Assembly: GCA_946811185.2 (NCBI GenBank)
Contig: OX328105.1
Location: forward strand, 36,892,974 to 36,956,973
Source: Hippopus hippopus
Taxonomy: Eukaryota > Mollusca > Bivalvia > Cardiida > Cardiidae
Reading direction: 5' to 3'
DNA length: 64,000 bases
Under the pieces are notes generated by a model. That model did no database searches and had not been told where the DNA came from. It saw only the letters and a program-made list of their open reading frames with translations. This document shows, in pieces, positions 24,701-32,364 of the stretch; position 1 is the stretch's first letter; the number at the start of each line of letters is the position of its first letter. The translations under genes were made by a program, and so were the position numbers.

Positions 24701-27700
24701 TTCTTTTCCATTATCTATTGTCCACTGACCTCCATTTCAAATAGGATTCAAGCTATTGGTGAAGTGAATGAGCTGTGCAAGTTTCACAGAAATCAAAGCT
24801 CAAAATGTTGAATTAATCATGTAAGCAAGAAAATGTCTAATGCATAGGCACCAGACAAAAGCCGGACACCATGCCTTTTGCCACAGAACTAAATAATATG
24901 CCTGTGACACATACATAATTAAGAGCAGTGTGATCATGGTTCACTTTAGTCATATAATACATGTACCAATCAAATGATGATATTTTTGACAAATGTTTCA
25001 ATGTGCATTAACCCTTCAAGGGCCTTTGCATGTTCAAAATTGTCAATAAATAAATCAACCCCATACCTCATTCAAATGTTTGATCTCATCTTCTTGCTCT
25101 TGTCTCATTTCATTAGCTTTAGACAGAAGATGTTCTGCATTTTCCTTTGCTTCTTCTTCAAGGTCATTCAACTTCTCATGTTGTCTCCTTTCTAAATCCA
25201 AGGCTTTCATTTCTTGTTTTCTTTGAGAACTTTCCTCCTAAAATAGAATGAAGAGTTGAAAATGTAAATGAAATATGAAAACTTGTTTGAAAACATAGAT
25301 CATTGTTTATTGGAACTAAGTAAATATCAATTTATTCTTGCTCTACTTTCAATGAATTACATGTACTTAAATCATTTTGTGCAAGTTGGTCTTGCTTGAT
25401 CATTGTCAAAGGGTGGGTGGGTTAAATCTTGTACGAAAGCAGCCAAAAATCCAACTCAGACAATACTGTATTATTACAAGATTATTTATGTTGTTTTCAG
25501 ATACAAGAAATACAGTTTAAAAGCAGTTCTAGACCAATTATTTTACAATAATTGAGATAGTACTGCAGCATGCTGTATGAACAGATAATGTAAGTGTACA
25601 CTTTTATGCAGAACAGAACCATTTTTCCTCAAATCATCTCGTCTCATCTCTTTCAGATTGTAGCTCACCTGGGTACTAGAGTATATCAGCTTGCCCGCAG
25701 ACAAGTGAAAATTTCATTTTGGATAGGAAATTATGTTTGTTTATCCTTGTGATCTTCCTAAATGGAATAGAACTTTGTTCCATTACCACTATATGAAATG
25801 TAATGCAATGTTTTAGATTTGGTTAAAAATAAGTACTTCAAATGAAGTGTTTCCTTTACCAACAAATTCAACACCTGGGTACAATGTGAAATATAGAAGT
25901 TGTTCTTGAGTACAATGTGTCTTTTACACAGACTTATATTTAAACATTTACGAGGTCTTTGTCTATGACTTCCTTGCCATGTCTTTCACAAATGTTGAGT
26001 AATTTTGTTAAAAAAGTTTGTTATAAAGAGATTTCTTGGTGACTACTTAGACTTACTTTCAGTTTCTTGTTTCATTTTAGAAACTGCCATTTGGTCATTT
26101 AAAAAAAGTTTTCAATTTATATATTTTAAGCATTTTCTTAATACTTACTCAATAATGGTATCATACACTTTTAGTAAAGAATATATTCAAAGGAAAAATA
26201 CGTAAAAAATGTAAATTGCAACCTGTTTACCCTCCCCCGCCTTGTGAACTAGCACTATTTTATTAAGCCACCATTCTATTAAGCTTTCATTTTTTTTATT
26301 GCCCTAGCATGGTTGTTTAACACAGGACTGACTGCACTTTTGCTAATGGATTGTTTACCAAGTATTGACATAGATATACTCTATTTATAAAGGTATATAT
26401 ACACTGCTATTCTCTCTAACCTTAGAACCAACTCAACATCAGGCGGCTCTCAGGGCTATCATTCCTTTGATGCTAATTTTAGAATCTAGTTTCTCGATGT
26501 TTCAGAATTCATGTTAACCCTTAAAGAGCCTTTCACAACTACGGTTGCTTTTGTGGCCACTGTAGAGCAAGATCAGGCTGCACAAAACGTAGAAACACTG
26601 TAGACAAAAGCAACCATGAAATTGCAAGTATTTGAGTCATATTTCTAGGATAAAAATGTCTAACAAGTTTATTTGGCTCTAAGGTTAAAAGCACCCCTGT
26701 CCAACACTGTAATCTTACCATCTGTCTCTCTTTCTGTTGTTTAAGTTGATTTTCCATTCTCTCTCTTTCTTCTTTGGTAATGACTTTAGAATGATGAACT
26801 ATCCTCATGAATTCATGTCGAGGCAGAATGATGGAATGTCCTGAAGGATCTTCAGTAGGAACTCTGTTAATTATAACGCAACCTTTTAGAATACCATCAG
26901 AGCTTAAACTTCTTTACCAACCCTTTCCCAAACAAAACATTATGGACTCTTCTAAATTGAAAGTAACTGCAAATGTCACATTTGAAAATGGTACAAATGA
27001 ACTGCAGATCTCTGATAAGGTTGAAAACATCGCGGGAAAGGGAGAAAGCATTGGCAATCAGAATTTTCTTTTTCTCCAGATGGACAGACAAACACATGGA
27101 TGGACAGACAACCCAAAAACTATATCCCCTGCCTGCAGTGGGGGATGGTTTAAAGGAGTACTACCATCTATTAAGTTCCTATTTGGAGCACTACTATCTC
27201 TTAACTCTTTACCACACAATCCCGACTTTTAACGACCCTGAGGGAGAAGCCTTTTGAAAACATTGTGGGAAAAGGAGAAAATGCTGGTAACCAGCATTTT
27301 CTCCTTTTCCCACAATGTTTTCTCCCCTATCAAGGACAAGTTTCCTCATTTGAGTCACATTTACATTGGCGTCTGCAAATGCTTTCAGTTTGGACAAGTC
27401 TAAATTTTTGTCGTGTGGTAAAGAGTTAACTCTTTACCACAGGCCAAAAATGTAGACTTATTCATATTCAAAGCATTTGCAGACGACAATTTAAGCAAGG
27501 CTCTAATGATAGAACCTGTCTTTGATAGGCTAGAAAACATGGCGGGTTGAGGAGAAATGCTGGTTACCAGCATTTTCTCCTTTTCTCACGATATTTTCAA
27601 AAGGCTTCTTCCACAGGGTCATTAAAACTCGAGATTGTATGGTAAAGAGTTAAGCTTTTAATTTGGGAAATAGCTCAAAACAAACAAAAGAGAGGAAATT

Positions 27701-30700
27701 GTAAATTTAAGATGGCTGCAAAGTTGCCTTCCTAAATCCAATTAACCCTTTACCAAACAATCCCAAGTTTTAACAACCCTTGAGAAGAAGGCATTAGAAA
27801 ACATTGTGGGAAAAGGAGAAAATGGTGGCAACAACAATTTTCTCCTTTTTCCAAAATGCTTTCTACCATTTCAAAGACAGTATCCACCATTCAAGCTACA
27901 TGTAGTTTATCAGCTGAAAATGGATCAGATTTGGACAAGTCCAAAATTTTGTCCTTTGGAAAGGGATAAGGGAAAAAAGGATGAGCTATCTAATCATAGC
28001 AGTGCCATCTTGAATAAGTCTGAAATAAAATTCTACATGTCATTGAAAATGCATACCACAGGACTAAATAGCATATCTCAGGACGAAATACATCTAAGAA
28101 GTTTGTCTGTATAACTTTCAACTTCAGACAGACACTTTTTCCATAACTGTTAGTCAGATTTTTATCAAATACAACCAATGATGAAACCACGGCATGCAAT
28201 TTTCACAAAAATCTGACCACAGATGTAGTCTTTTCGGTGCAAACAGGAAAAAGATAGACTAATGGACAAAGGATAGAAACAACACGATGACTTAACCCTT
28301 AGGCTGCTAAGCGCGACTCACTGACCTTATGCGGACAGTGTAGATCAAGATCAGACTGCACAGAACGTGCAGTCTGATCTAGGATCTACACTGCCCGATA
28401 GAGATATTTTGGCCCCCAGAAATACCTTTGAAATAGCTACATTTGTGTATTTACTATTGGCTTGAAAATTTAATTTCACTTATTTAGCAGGATAAGCGTT
28501 AAGATCTCCTGGCCTTTGGCCAGTACAGCTAAAAACATTTATTTGTAACACTTTTAAGACACACTTACATCAAGTTTCTAATGAGATCTTTAGTTATAAC
28601 TTGAACTGTCTCTTTGTTGTTCTTCTTTCCATTTTTTCCTTTCCTCTTTGCACTTCTCTCTTTTGCCATTTCTTCAATTCTGTTATCATCATTTGACCAT
28701 TTGTTTTCAAGCATCTCTTGTCGCTTGGTTATGTGATTAGGTTGTCCAAAAAGTGTTTCATCAACTTGTGAGGTATTACTGACAACTCGATAGTTTTGGG
28801 TTTTCCCCCGTCTTGAGGATGCTGAGGAAGAACTTCCCGCCGCAGAAACTGCACTGCCAGGCTAAAATAAAAAACAACGTGACTTGCTCATCATAAATAT
28901 ATCTTGGTTTTACTTTTATGTTCAGTATCACAATTTGTTTTGAGAACATCTATATATTTGTTGAAATTTATGTGATTTTCAATATAATGACAGGGCAATG
29001 CAAATCTGTTTTCCTACCTTATATTGCGAGCCAAATATCAGCCCCATAAAATTTTTGAAAAAATGTCCCAAATCTTACAGCTCAAATTAAAAAAAAAGGA
29101 CAAATTCTTCTTATTTATTTTGGCATATGATAGTTTGAAACCACTTTTACAGCAGCTGCTGGACTGGCTCTCTGCATTTGATTGCAATTAATAAGAGTTT
29201 GAGAGAGATTTATTTCAGCAGGCATATTTAGAACTGTTGATATAACAGTCTAATAATATCCAACTTCTTCGCTGTAGCTGAATGCTTCTTGGTGTAATGA
29301 AATAAAATGAATAGATGGTAATTTGCGATTGGTTAAAAATGTGCACATGTTTATTTGGCAGGACCCTGCTGGCGTGTTTGCTTGCACATTAATGACACTA
29401 ACACAAGCTTTGGTACTGGTGATTGATACCTAGGGCCTTTATTCACGCCATAGGAGAGTGATATGACAGGGGATAATACTTTTCTTATACTATTTGGTAA
29501 TTCAATATTTTTCTTAGCATTACCCAATAACCTGTGTCTATATGATTGTGTGCAATTCGGCCAACCTTGTTAAATTTCAGAACAGGCCGCATGAGTACAC
29601 ATATAGCTGTTATCTATATAAACATTTAAAGCGTGATAAAATTTCAAGTTCCTGTTACAGCTGCACAATATCAAAGTGGCTCTTTAGAGAAGCTAAGCAA
29701 CATGCACCAAGGTTAGTGCTTGGATGGGTGACCAAATTGTAATGCGATACTAAAGTGTATCTGTACAGTTTGTTAAACATCTTTTTTCTTCTTCAAAGTT
29801 TTTAGCTCATAATCAATGTTTCACTAACTGATTCAGAAAAAAAATGATCTCTCTTTTGAAAACCTGTATTCTCCATGGATAAAACTTATTTATGTGTTTA
29901 AGCTCCATGTTTTATTTTTCTTTTTTAAAAATCTCACTTTTAAAGAATCACTGATATGTATTGTTGGATTTTTTTTTTTTCAAAATCAATAGGGGTCAAG
30001 CTTTTGATAATATAACAAAAAACTGTGCAATGTCAAGAAAAATCTAACCACAAATGCAGACTTTATCATGTAATTGAGAAATGTAAATTGTGAACTTCAA
30101 ATGGCTACTTTTCCCTTACTAATTGTTGTGGGGTTTTTTTTTTTCAAAATCAATAGGGTTCAAGCTATTGATGATATAAACAAACTGCAAGTTTGAAAAA
30201 AGTCGGAGCACAAATGTAGACTTTATTATGTAGACAAGAAAAAAAGACTAATGGACAGACAGACAGATGGAAACCACTCAATGATATGATCTGCAACATG
30301 CAAAAAGGGGCTTTCAGAAAACTGCGTGAAATGCAGTCTCAGATCAGCCGCACAGGCTAATCTGAGACGATACTTTACGTCAACATTAGATTTTGTCCTA
30401 CAGTAGAAATGTGTGAAACAGAAAATCACTCATGATTGGAAAGTGTTGTCTCGGATCAGCCTGCGCAGGCTGATCCGGGACGACACGTTAGGAACACAAA
30501 TGTCCAAATGCCCCCTTTTTATCGTGTGTTGCAGGCCAAATAAGTTCTGCTTGCCTAAAAGTCATTATTTCGTTAAAATCTATTTATTTCTATATTCAGA
30601 TTATCCATGATTTGTATTCACCATCCAGTTTTGAAAATATTCTTTGTCTTATTCTAGAATTAGAAAGTAATGCATCTTCTGATTGGCTTAACCATTTGGT

Positions 30701-32364
30701 TTAGCCAATCAGAGTTTGTGTTGGTTTCAAATTTAAAAATTCTTGGGAATAACACCACAAATGTTCTTAAGAAAAGTGTGTGAATAAGGCCAGATCTTCA
30801 TTGTGTAAATCATTCATGAAAACCATTCTATCAACACATGCATGAGCGGCTCATTTTTGGCTGTCGGCAATTGAGGGAGCTTGAAAAACCATCTTTGGTT
30901 TTCGGGGGGGGGGGGGTGTTATAGCAAATAATAACTTCTTTTATTGTCATAACTTCAGTTATAAATATAAAACTAGTAAAAATACATGCAGTGCCATGTC
31001 ATATAAAATGTTGATGATTTCAGTAACAGATACATAACAGAATGTAGGGTAATTTAATGAAATGGCAAAATAAATGACAAAATGAATCTCTGACAACACA
31101 CATGTACATTGAATGTGATCACAACTACTACGCCGCATATTAAAATTTAAAAAATAAATGACATATATACATAACAGTAACAGTAGTTACTCTTGCATGT
31201 ATTTCTACTAAAACATATTTTTCAGCATTGATTAAGTATTTTTATCGATAGACTTAGCCCAGATGATTCCTAAAATTTCAGTTAAATATTTATAGTACTA
31301 ACTTTGATCCACACACTCCCTCAAAATGTATTATCTAACAATTACGTCAAACAAACAACAGATACATTGCTGTCCAAATTCATATGTAGGTATTGTGGCT
31401 GCCTATTATCCTTTTTACTAAGTCTTATTTATGGTGTTATACATTGGTGTTACTTTCATTCAGTCATAGGAACACATCTGGAGTGTACTGTAGTGTACTG
31501 GTCTATCCCGCAAATAGATATAAATATATAGCTTGTCTTTGTGTAAGGGGACACTTATACTGCCTTGCTATAGAGCTAGTTTTTGTAGCGATGTGGTAGA
31601 GTGTTTGCCTCGGGACCTAGAGGTCCTATGTTCAAACCCTGCCTTGGGTGACTATTTGTCAGAACTGTTACATATACTATTTCTTGTATTTATGATGTGA
31701 AAAGGATGTCAAACAAGTATGTCATGTAATGTATCAGTCGGTACTTTTGTCAGAACTGTTACATATACTATTTCTTGTATTTATGATGTGAAAAGGATGT
31801 CAAACAAGTATGTCATGTAATGTATCAGTCGGTACTTTTTTGTGGCAACCATTGAAGAAACATAGCATTCATGTTAAATTAAAGGACACTATTTCACCTT
31901 AACATTCCCTTGACAAGGATTTTTTTTTAATTAAAGCACAAAAAAGATGTATTTGAAATTAAAAGAAAAAATGGTTCAAAATCCCCCTTGCTTTTTCAGG
32001 CCTGCATCTGGTGACTGAATGTTAGGTGTGCAAGATTACAGGACAGTATCACACTCTATTTAAGGGCCATTCATAATAAAACAGATCGAGTGCTGTACTG
32101 TAGAATATGATGGATTAGACCAATAAATATGCAAGTTTTTACGAGTAACTTTTATAGATTAAGAATTCATGTATTATCTTACTTTTGACCGATATTTTAT
32201 AGAAGACATTCAGTTAAAGAATGCATACATTTTGTTCAAACAGCGTCAAAATTCGACCTCTGTGTTTATTAACGGAAACCATGACCTAACACAATGAAAA
32301 ATAACGTAGGCTTAAAAAGAGGACCAACAACAACTAAGAAAAATGCAACTCTTTCACCTACCAT
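9643..32364 (-). CDS. CFAP45: Cilia- and flagella-associated protein 45, split gene
   Basis: CFAP45 (CCDC19, NESG1) is known in vertebrates as a microtubule inner protein bound inside doublet microtubules of motile cilia and sperm flagella. The exons join in phase to 556 or 558 residues, close to the roughly 550 of the family. The N-terminus MPGSAVSAAGSSSS resembles the known start. It is followed by VPTEDPSG, then long charged coiled coil: LILNAKCHAIRDAQILEK, EEKRLDLMMEVDRQ, DALRAKRAQEQAEREWRR, ERNEFERVL. The C-terminus has G-I-P-(E/D)-K-Y. The start codon is the last codon of exon 1 (32362-32364). Exons: 32364-32362, 28861-28569, 26863-26719, 25237-25067, 23742-23562, 22289-22123, 21357-21250, 19956-19649, 18763-18539, then 16659-16590 or 9718-9643. 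All introns are GT-AG. No frameshift or stop was found. Confidence 0.93.
10000..10221. mobile_element. R1 element
   Basis: It runs from TCACACAATCCCGAG to GAGTGGTAAAGAGTTAA. The core ATACCAGCATTTTCTCC remains but one hairpin arm is altered to an A-rich run. The left TTAA end is degraded. It lies within the last CFAP45 intron. Confidence 0.55.
10494..11811 (+). mobile_element. Nearly intact mariner transposon
   Basis: It is 1318 bp, flanked by TA on both sides (10492-10493 and 11812-11813). The terminal inverted repeats of about 33 bp begin CGAGGGCTGTTCGATATG and differ at one position. It sits in the CFAP45 intron before terminal exon B, on the opposite strand to the gene. The near identity of the ends and single coding defect suggest a fairly recent insertion. 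Confidence 0.92.
10668..11738 (+). pseudogene. Mariner transposase, one premature stop
   Basis: The frame is open from 10668 except for TAA at 11094-11096; codons before and after are in the same frame. The N-terminal half carries a helix-turn-helix region (SYETVRSWKKKF; KSGRPVTL; YTIHDIANAVGISLSQVHF). The catalytic half has TGDKTWVHYFEP, LLHDNAPSHTS and HPPYSPDLAPCDFFLFPKL. There are 32 residues between the second and third Asp, against 34 in typical mariner, so a two-codon loss is likely. The C-terminus RGEYFEGM is intact. The downstream start near 11109 lacks the DNA-binding half. Confidence 0.88.
11814..12614. other. Intronic, no recognised feature
   Basis: This is AT-rich sequence within the last CFAP45 intron. 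Several AGAACT/TCTAGAACT-like phrases recur loosely, but no unit boundaries can be drawn and no coding or RNA feature is visible. Confidence 0.4.
12615..12786. mobile_element. R9 foldback element, long hairpin
   Basis: The inner arms 12663-12694 and 12696-12727 match at 30 of 32 positions (GAACATCATTGGTAAT and complement). Outside them, imperfect pairing continues through TTTTTTTCAGAAAAAGATC and its partner near 12745-12765, for about 170 bp in all. It is non-coding. Foldback transposon or cruciform-forming repeat are both possible. Confidence 0.65.
13495..13692. repeat. Two-copy direct repeat of about 90-110 bp
   Basis: GACCTTGACCTTTAACC, AACAGACATGACTT and CCTCTTGATATGGTAAACAT recur in the same order, first at about 13510-13600 and again at about 13618-13692. 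An R11-like GACAGA tail follows to about 13800. Confidence 0.7.
13845..14095. mobile_element. R3 element, shortened
   Basis: The left end ATGAACCATGCTCTGTGAAAA leads into GGGGCTTAATGC, with the inner palindrome reduced to CAGGCTGACATGGGCCGAAA. The right part keeps TGCATTAAGCCCCCTTTTG and AGAGCATGGCTCAT. It lies in a CFAP45 intron. Confidence 0.65.
14540..14975. repeat. R11 repeat
   Basis: It contains AATCAATAGGATTCGAGC, GTGCAAGTTTTACGAAAATC and CAGACTTTATTGCG, then GACAGACTGACAGACGG and a TTTAGCCAGTAGAGCTAAAA end. Related copies are at about 24380-24890, 28100-28290 and 29860-30285. Confidence 0.55.
15200..15780 (+). pseudogene. Mariner-like transposase remnant
   Basis: A short decayed segment reads YQDNVPYPPAEGTL and then HPLYSPDLIPIDILVFPRLKG, which mirrors the second and third catalytic motifs of mariner enzymes. 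Upstream frames are broken by stops and no terminal repeats are visible. The open stretch 15533-15745 is what remains. Confidence 0.6.
16179..16441. mobile_element. R3 element
   Basis: Full-length copy: GAGCCATTATCTGGCAAAAC at the left, the internal palindrome AGGTCAGCCTGCGCAGTCCG with its partner, GATCCATAACTATG, and CCAGAGTGTGGCTC at the right. It lies 150 bp beyond CFAP45 exon A. Confidence 0.75.
16590..16659 (-). CDS. CFAP45: CFAP45 terminal exon A (proximal)
   Basis: The acceptor is TTTGTTTTTACAG. The exon completes the same split Arg codon as exon B and encodes AAGIPDKYVSHVAHKVN and five more residues before TGA at 16590-16592. It is clearly homologous to exon B (G-I-P-D/E-K-Y, then S-x-V-x-x-K). 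The two can only be alternative ends of the mRNA. It has no early stop and good splice signals, so a functional alternative exon is more likely than a relic, but expression is unproven. Confidence 0.75.
17024..17223. mobile_element. R1 element
   Basis: TTAACTCTTTCCCACACATT at the left and CACGTGGGAAAGGGTTAA at the right. Only one arm of the core hairpin (GAGAAAATGCTGGTAACC) survives. It lies in the CFAP45 intron between exon 9 and exon A. Confidence 0.7.
17517..17660. mobile_element. R8 foldback hairpin
   Basis: Two 61-bp arms (17517-17577 and 17600-17660) match at 56 positions and are separated by a 22-nt loop. The arms start GTTGTACGGTCAGGTGGC. Open frames on both strands here are mirror images produced by the palindrome and not genes. 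Confidence 0.85.
17665..18031. mobile_element. Candidate miniature element with 16-bp inverted repeats and two CRE sites
   Basis: TTATTATACTGCAAAG at 17665-17680 has its exact complement at 18016-18031. Inside are two perfect TGACGTCA palindromes (17792-17799 and 17808-17815), the binding motif of CREB/ATF factors. It directly follows the R8 hairpin. Confidence 0.55.
18330..18425. repeat. R1 core fragment
   Basis: AAGGAGAAGATGCTGGTAACC is followed by ATCATGTTCTCCTTTTCC, the hairpin core of R1 without its ends. It lies just beyond CFAP45 exon 9. Confidence 0.5.
18539..18763 (-). CDS. CFAP45: CFAP45 exon 9
   Basis: It encodes residues 459/460 to 533, starting RAQKELVEKERREEEESRKK and containing ERNAFFEEGVKLDQEA and KLEEVKKKKLETLR. 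This matches the family segment EERRLKEEAQKRR. The acceptor is TTTTATCACAG and the donor AG|GTATGT. It ends two bases into a codon, compatible with both terminal exons. Confidence 0.93.
19065..19315. mobile_element. R3 element
   Basis: It keeps GGGGTTTAATGTGTCTGC, CAGGTCAGCCTGCGCAGTC, GATTCATAATTATGTGATG and ACAGCATGGCTCATTT. The central palindrome is truncated. It lies in the CFAP45 intron between exons 8 and 9. Confidence 0.65.
19649..19956 (-). CDS. CFAP45: CFAP45 exon 8
   Basis: It encodes residues 357-458 plus two bases. Its coiled coil contains EKEKETARLRALQERARD, DALRAKRAQEQAEREWRR and the ERNEFERVL motif, which align directly with vertebrate CFAP45. The acceptor is TTTTTTCAAG and the donor CTTAG|GTAAG. 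Confidence 0.95.
19991..20080. repeat. R12 short repeat
   Basis: AAAGGCCAAATAGTGGCCAA, then AAGTAAACAAT and AAAAGTATGCAG. Close relatives lie at 43657-43745 and 50938-51030. Confidence 0.6.
20618..21029 (-). mobile_element. LINE 3' end, reverse transcriptase C-terminus (L2/CR1-like)
   Basis: The minus-strand frame 20766-21029 ends GYRLRSSSKTSLLSIPRTRT, then DRSFVVRGQNS and KEKYEKNLF before a stop. This follows the pattern LRSS...L.VPRTR...GDRSF.V.GP..WN...LF that closes the ORF2 of L2/CR1-type LINEs. A short 3' tail follows with AGCGCTATAGAAATC-like sequence and (ATTGT)3. It is 5'-truncated and lies in the CFAP45 intron between exons 7 and 8. Confidence 0.7.
21250..21357 (-). CDS. CFAP45: CFAP45 exon 7
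   Basis: It encodes residues 321-356 (VELNKANEEILARREIKKQQ to YMKQKA). Both ends are phase 0. The acceptor is TTCTTTTAG and the donor GCT|GTGAG. Confidence 0.93.
22123..22289 (-). CDS. CFAP45: CFAP45 exon 6
   Basis: It completes Gly265 and encodes residues 266-320: ASKLLEQITENEQERLFDLE to KRKEEQAALR. The alignment with vertebrate VEQMEKNQEERSLL is clear. The acceptor is GACTTTAAG, a short polypyrimidine tract, chosen because it keeps phase; the donor is AGG|GTAAC. Confidence 0.92.
22620..22695. repeat. R2 core fragment
   Basis: GGACATTGTAGATTAGAG, ATCAGACTGCAAGC, then the partner CAGTCTGATCTTGATCTAC. This is the palindromic core of R2 without its TTAA ends. Confidence 0.55.
23095..23265. 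repeat. Inverted R5 fragment
   Basis: GACCCAGTGACCTACTTTTT and the following CAACCCATTTTCAAT are the complement of the R5 internal unit. It lies in the CFAP45 intron between exons 5 and 6. Confidence 0.5.
23562..23742 (-). CDS. CFAP45: CFAP45 exon 5
   Basis: It encodes residues 205-264 plus one base: LILNAKCHAIRDAQILEKSQ, HEEKRLDLMMEVDRQNAI and EEIEKKRKEERLI. This is the most conserved block of the protein. The acceptor is TTTATTTTCAG and the donor ATAG|GTATTC. Confidence 0.96.
24380..24890. repeat. R11-like degenerate repeat
   Basis: It contains TCAAATAGGATTCAAGCTATT, GTGCAAGTTTCACAGAAATC and AAGCCGGACACCATGCC. It resembles the R11 order seen at 14540-14975 without the GACAGACGG run. It is intronic. 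Confidence 0.4.
25067..25237 (-). CDS. CFAP45: CFAP45 exon 4
   Basis: It encodes residues 148-204: EESSQRKQEMKALDLERRQ to EQEDEIKHLNE, including KLNDLEEEAKENAEHLL, which parallels KLSDLEEVAKERAQNLL of the vertebrate protein. Both ends are phase 0. Confidence 0.94.
26515..26690. repeat. R2 element, degraded
   Basis: TTAACCCTTAAAGAGCC, then GGCCACTGTAGAGCAAGATC and AGGCTGCACAAAACGTAG. The second half is lost. It lies immediately downstream of CFAP45 exon 3 in transcript direction. Confidence 0.5.
26719..26863 (-). CDS. CFAP45: CFAP45 exon 3
   Basis: It completes residue 99 (Ile) and encodes 100-147: VPTEDPSGHSIILPRHEFMR, then IVHHSKVITKEERERME to KQQKERQM. VPTEDPSG is a family hallmark. The acceptor ATTAACAG precedes AGTTCC, and the donor is ATG|GTAAGA. 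Confidence 0.95.
26885..27150. repeat. Degenerate inverted R1 followed by GACAGA tail
   Basis: TTACCAACCCTTTCCCAAAC, TTCTAAATTGAAAGTAACTGC and GGAAAGGGAGAAAGCATTGG form an R1-like copy. A GATGGACAGACAAAC tail of R11 type follows. The 141-codon frame across it is an accident of the repeat. Confidence 0.45.
27201..27429. mobile_element. R1 element (left of inverted pair)
   Basis: TTAACTCTTTACCACACAAT at the left, the intact hairpin core AGAAAATGCTGGTAACCAGC, and GTCGTGTGGTAAAGAGTTAA at the right. This is one of the best-preserved copies and a good reference for the family. Confidence 0.85.
27426..27653. mobile_element. R1 element (right of inverted pair)
   Basis: It starts with the same TTAA (27426-27429) that closes its neighbour and runs in the opposite orientation, ending ATTGTATGGTAAAGAGTTAA. 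It carries the core GAAATGCTGGTTACCAGC. Confidence 0.85.
27742..27970. mobile_element. R1 element
   Basis: TTAACCCTTTACCAAACAAT at the left; the core is altered to GAGAAAATGGTGGCAACAAC; the right end GTCCTTTGGAAAGGGATAAG is degraded. It is the third R1 copy within 800 bp. Confidence 0.75.
28100..28290. repeat. R11 fragment
   Basis: CAGACAGACACTTTTTCC, AATCTGACCACAGATGTAG and GGAAAAAGATAGACTAATGG follow the R11 order. Its usual end (TTTGGCCAGTACAGCTAAAA) appears again at 28510-28535, on the far side of an R2 copy, so R2 probably inserted into R11. Confidence 0.5.
28292..28502. mobile_element. R2 element
   Basis: TTAACCCTTAGGCTGCTAAG at the left, TTTAGCAGGATAAGCGTTAA at the right, and the core palindrome AGATCAGACTGCACAGAACG with its partner. 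211 bp, TTAA on both sides. It splits an R11 repeat. Confidence 0.8.
28569..28861 (-). CDS. CFAP45: CFAP45 exon 2
   Basis: It encodes residues 2-98 plus two bases: PGSAVSAAGSSSSASSRRGK, NYRVVSNTSQVDETLFGQ and QVITKDLIRNL. Serine-rich start, then the VDE(S/T)LFG and ITRD-type motifs of the family. The acceptor is TTATTTTAG and the donor GAT|GTAAGT. Confidence 0.95.
29686..29740 (+). repeat. 5S rRNA-like fragment (pseudogene or SINE3 head)
   Basis: AGAGAAGCTAAGCAACATGC and GGTTAGTGCTTGGATGGGTG closely match the internal promoter (box A to box C) half of 5S rRNA. The 5' third of 5S is not recognisable and the 3' end diverges after GACC, so it is not a functional 5S gene. It lies in CFAP45 intron 1. 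Confidence 0.75.
29860..30285. repeat. R11 repeats, two overlapping copies
   Basis: AATCAATAGGGGTCAAGC and, 170 bp on, AATCAATAGGGTTCAAGC, each followed by CAAACTG-type and ACTTTATTATGTAGAC-like sequence. It ends in GGACAGACAGACAGATGG. Confidence 0.55.
30293..30535. mobile_element. R4 double-palindrome element
   Basis: GCAACATGCAAAAAGGGGC at the left and CCAAATGCCCCCTTTT with GTGTGTTGCAG at the right. Inside are two palindromes, CAGATCAGCCGCACAGGC and TCGGATCAGCCTGCGCAGGC with their complements. The second R4 copy is at 55337-55586. Confidence 0.7.
30628..30790. mobile_element. R7 foldback element, second copy
   Basis: TTCTTTGTCTTATTCTAGAA, then TTCTGATTGGCTTAACC paired with GGTTTAGCCAATCAGA. 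The terminal CTTAAGAA sequences are partly degraded. Confidence 0.6.
31578..31652 (+). repeat. tRNA-like SINE head
   Basis: TAGCGATGTGGTAGAGTG resembles a tRNA A box and GTTCAAACCCT a B box, with the anticodon-arm region CTCGGGACCTAGAGG between them. It cannot be folded as a proper tRNA by eye and is probably a SINE head fragment. Confidence 0.5.
31655..31838. repeat. Perfect 91-bp tandem duplication
   Basis: GTCAGAACTGTTACATATAC recurs exactly 91 bp later, with the entire unit through CAGTCGGTACTTTT identical. It starts within the tail of the tRNA-like fragment. Confidence 0.9.
32362..32364 (-). CDS. CFAP45: CFAP45 exon 1 coding part (start codon)
   Basis: The minus strand reads CAAAATG followed by GTAGGTG, so the ATG is the last codon of the first exon. 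Joined to exon 2 it gives MPGSAVS, matching the known N-terminus. Purine A at -3 fits a good initiation context. The 5' UTR extends to an unknown point above 32365. Confidence 0.8.

Noticed and set aside
26807..27257. Open frames of 141 and 94 codons
   Set aside because: They cover CFAP45 exon 3 antisense and a degenerate R1 with a GACAGA tail.
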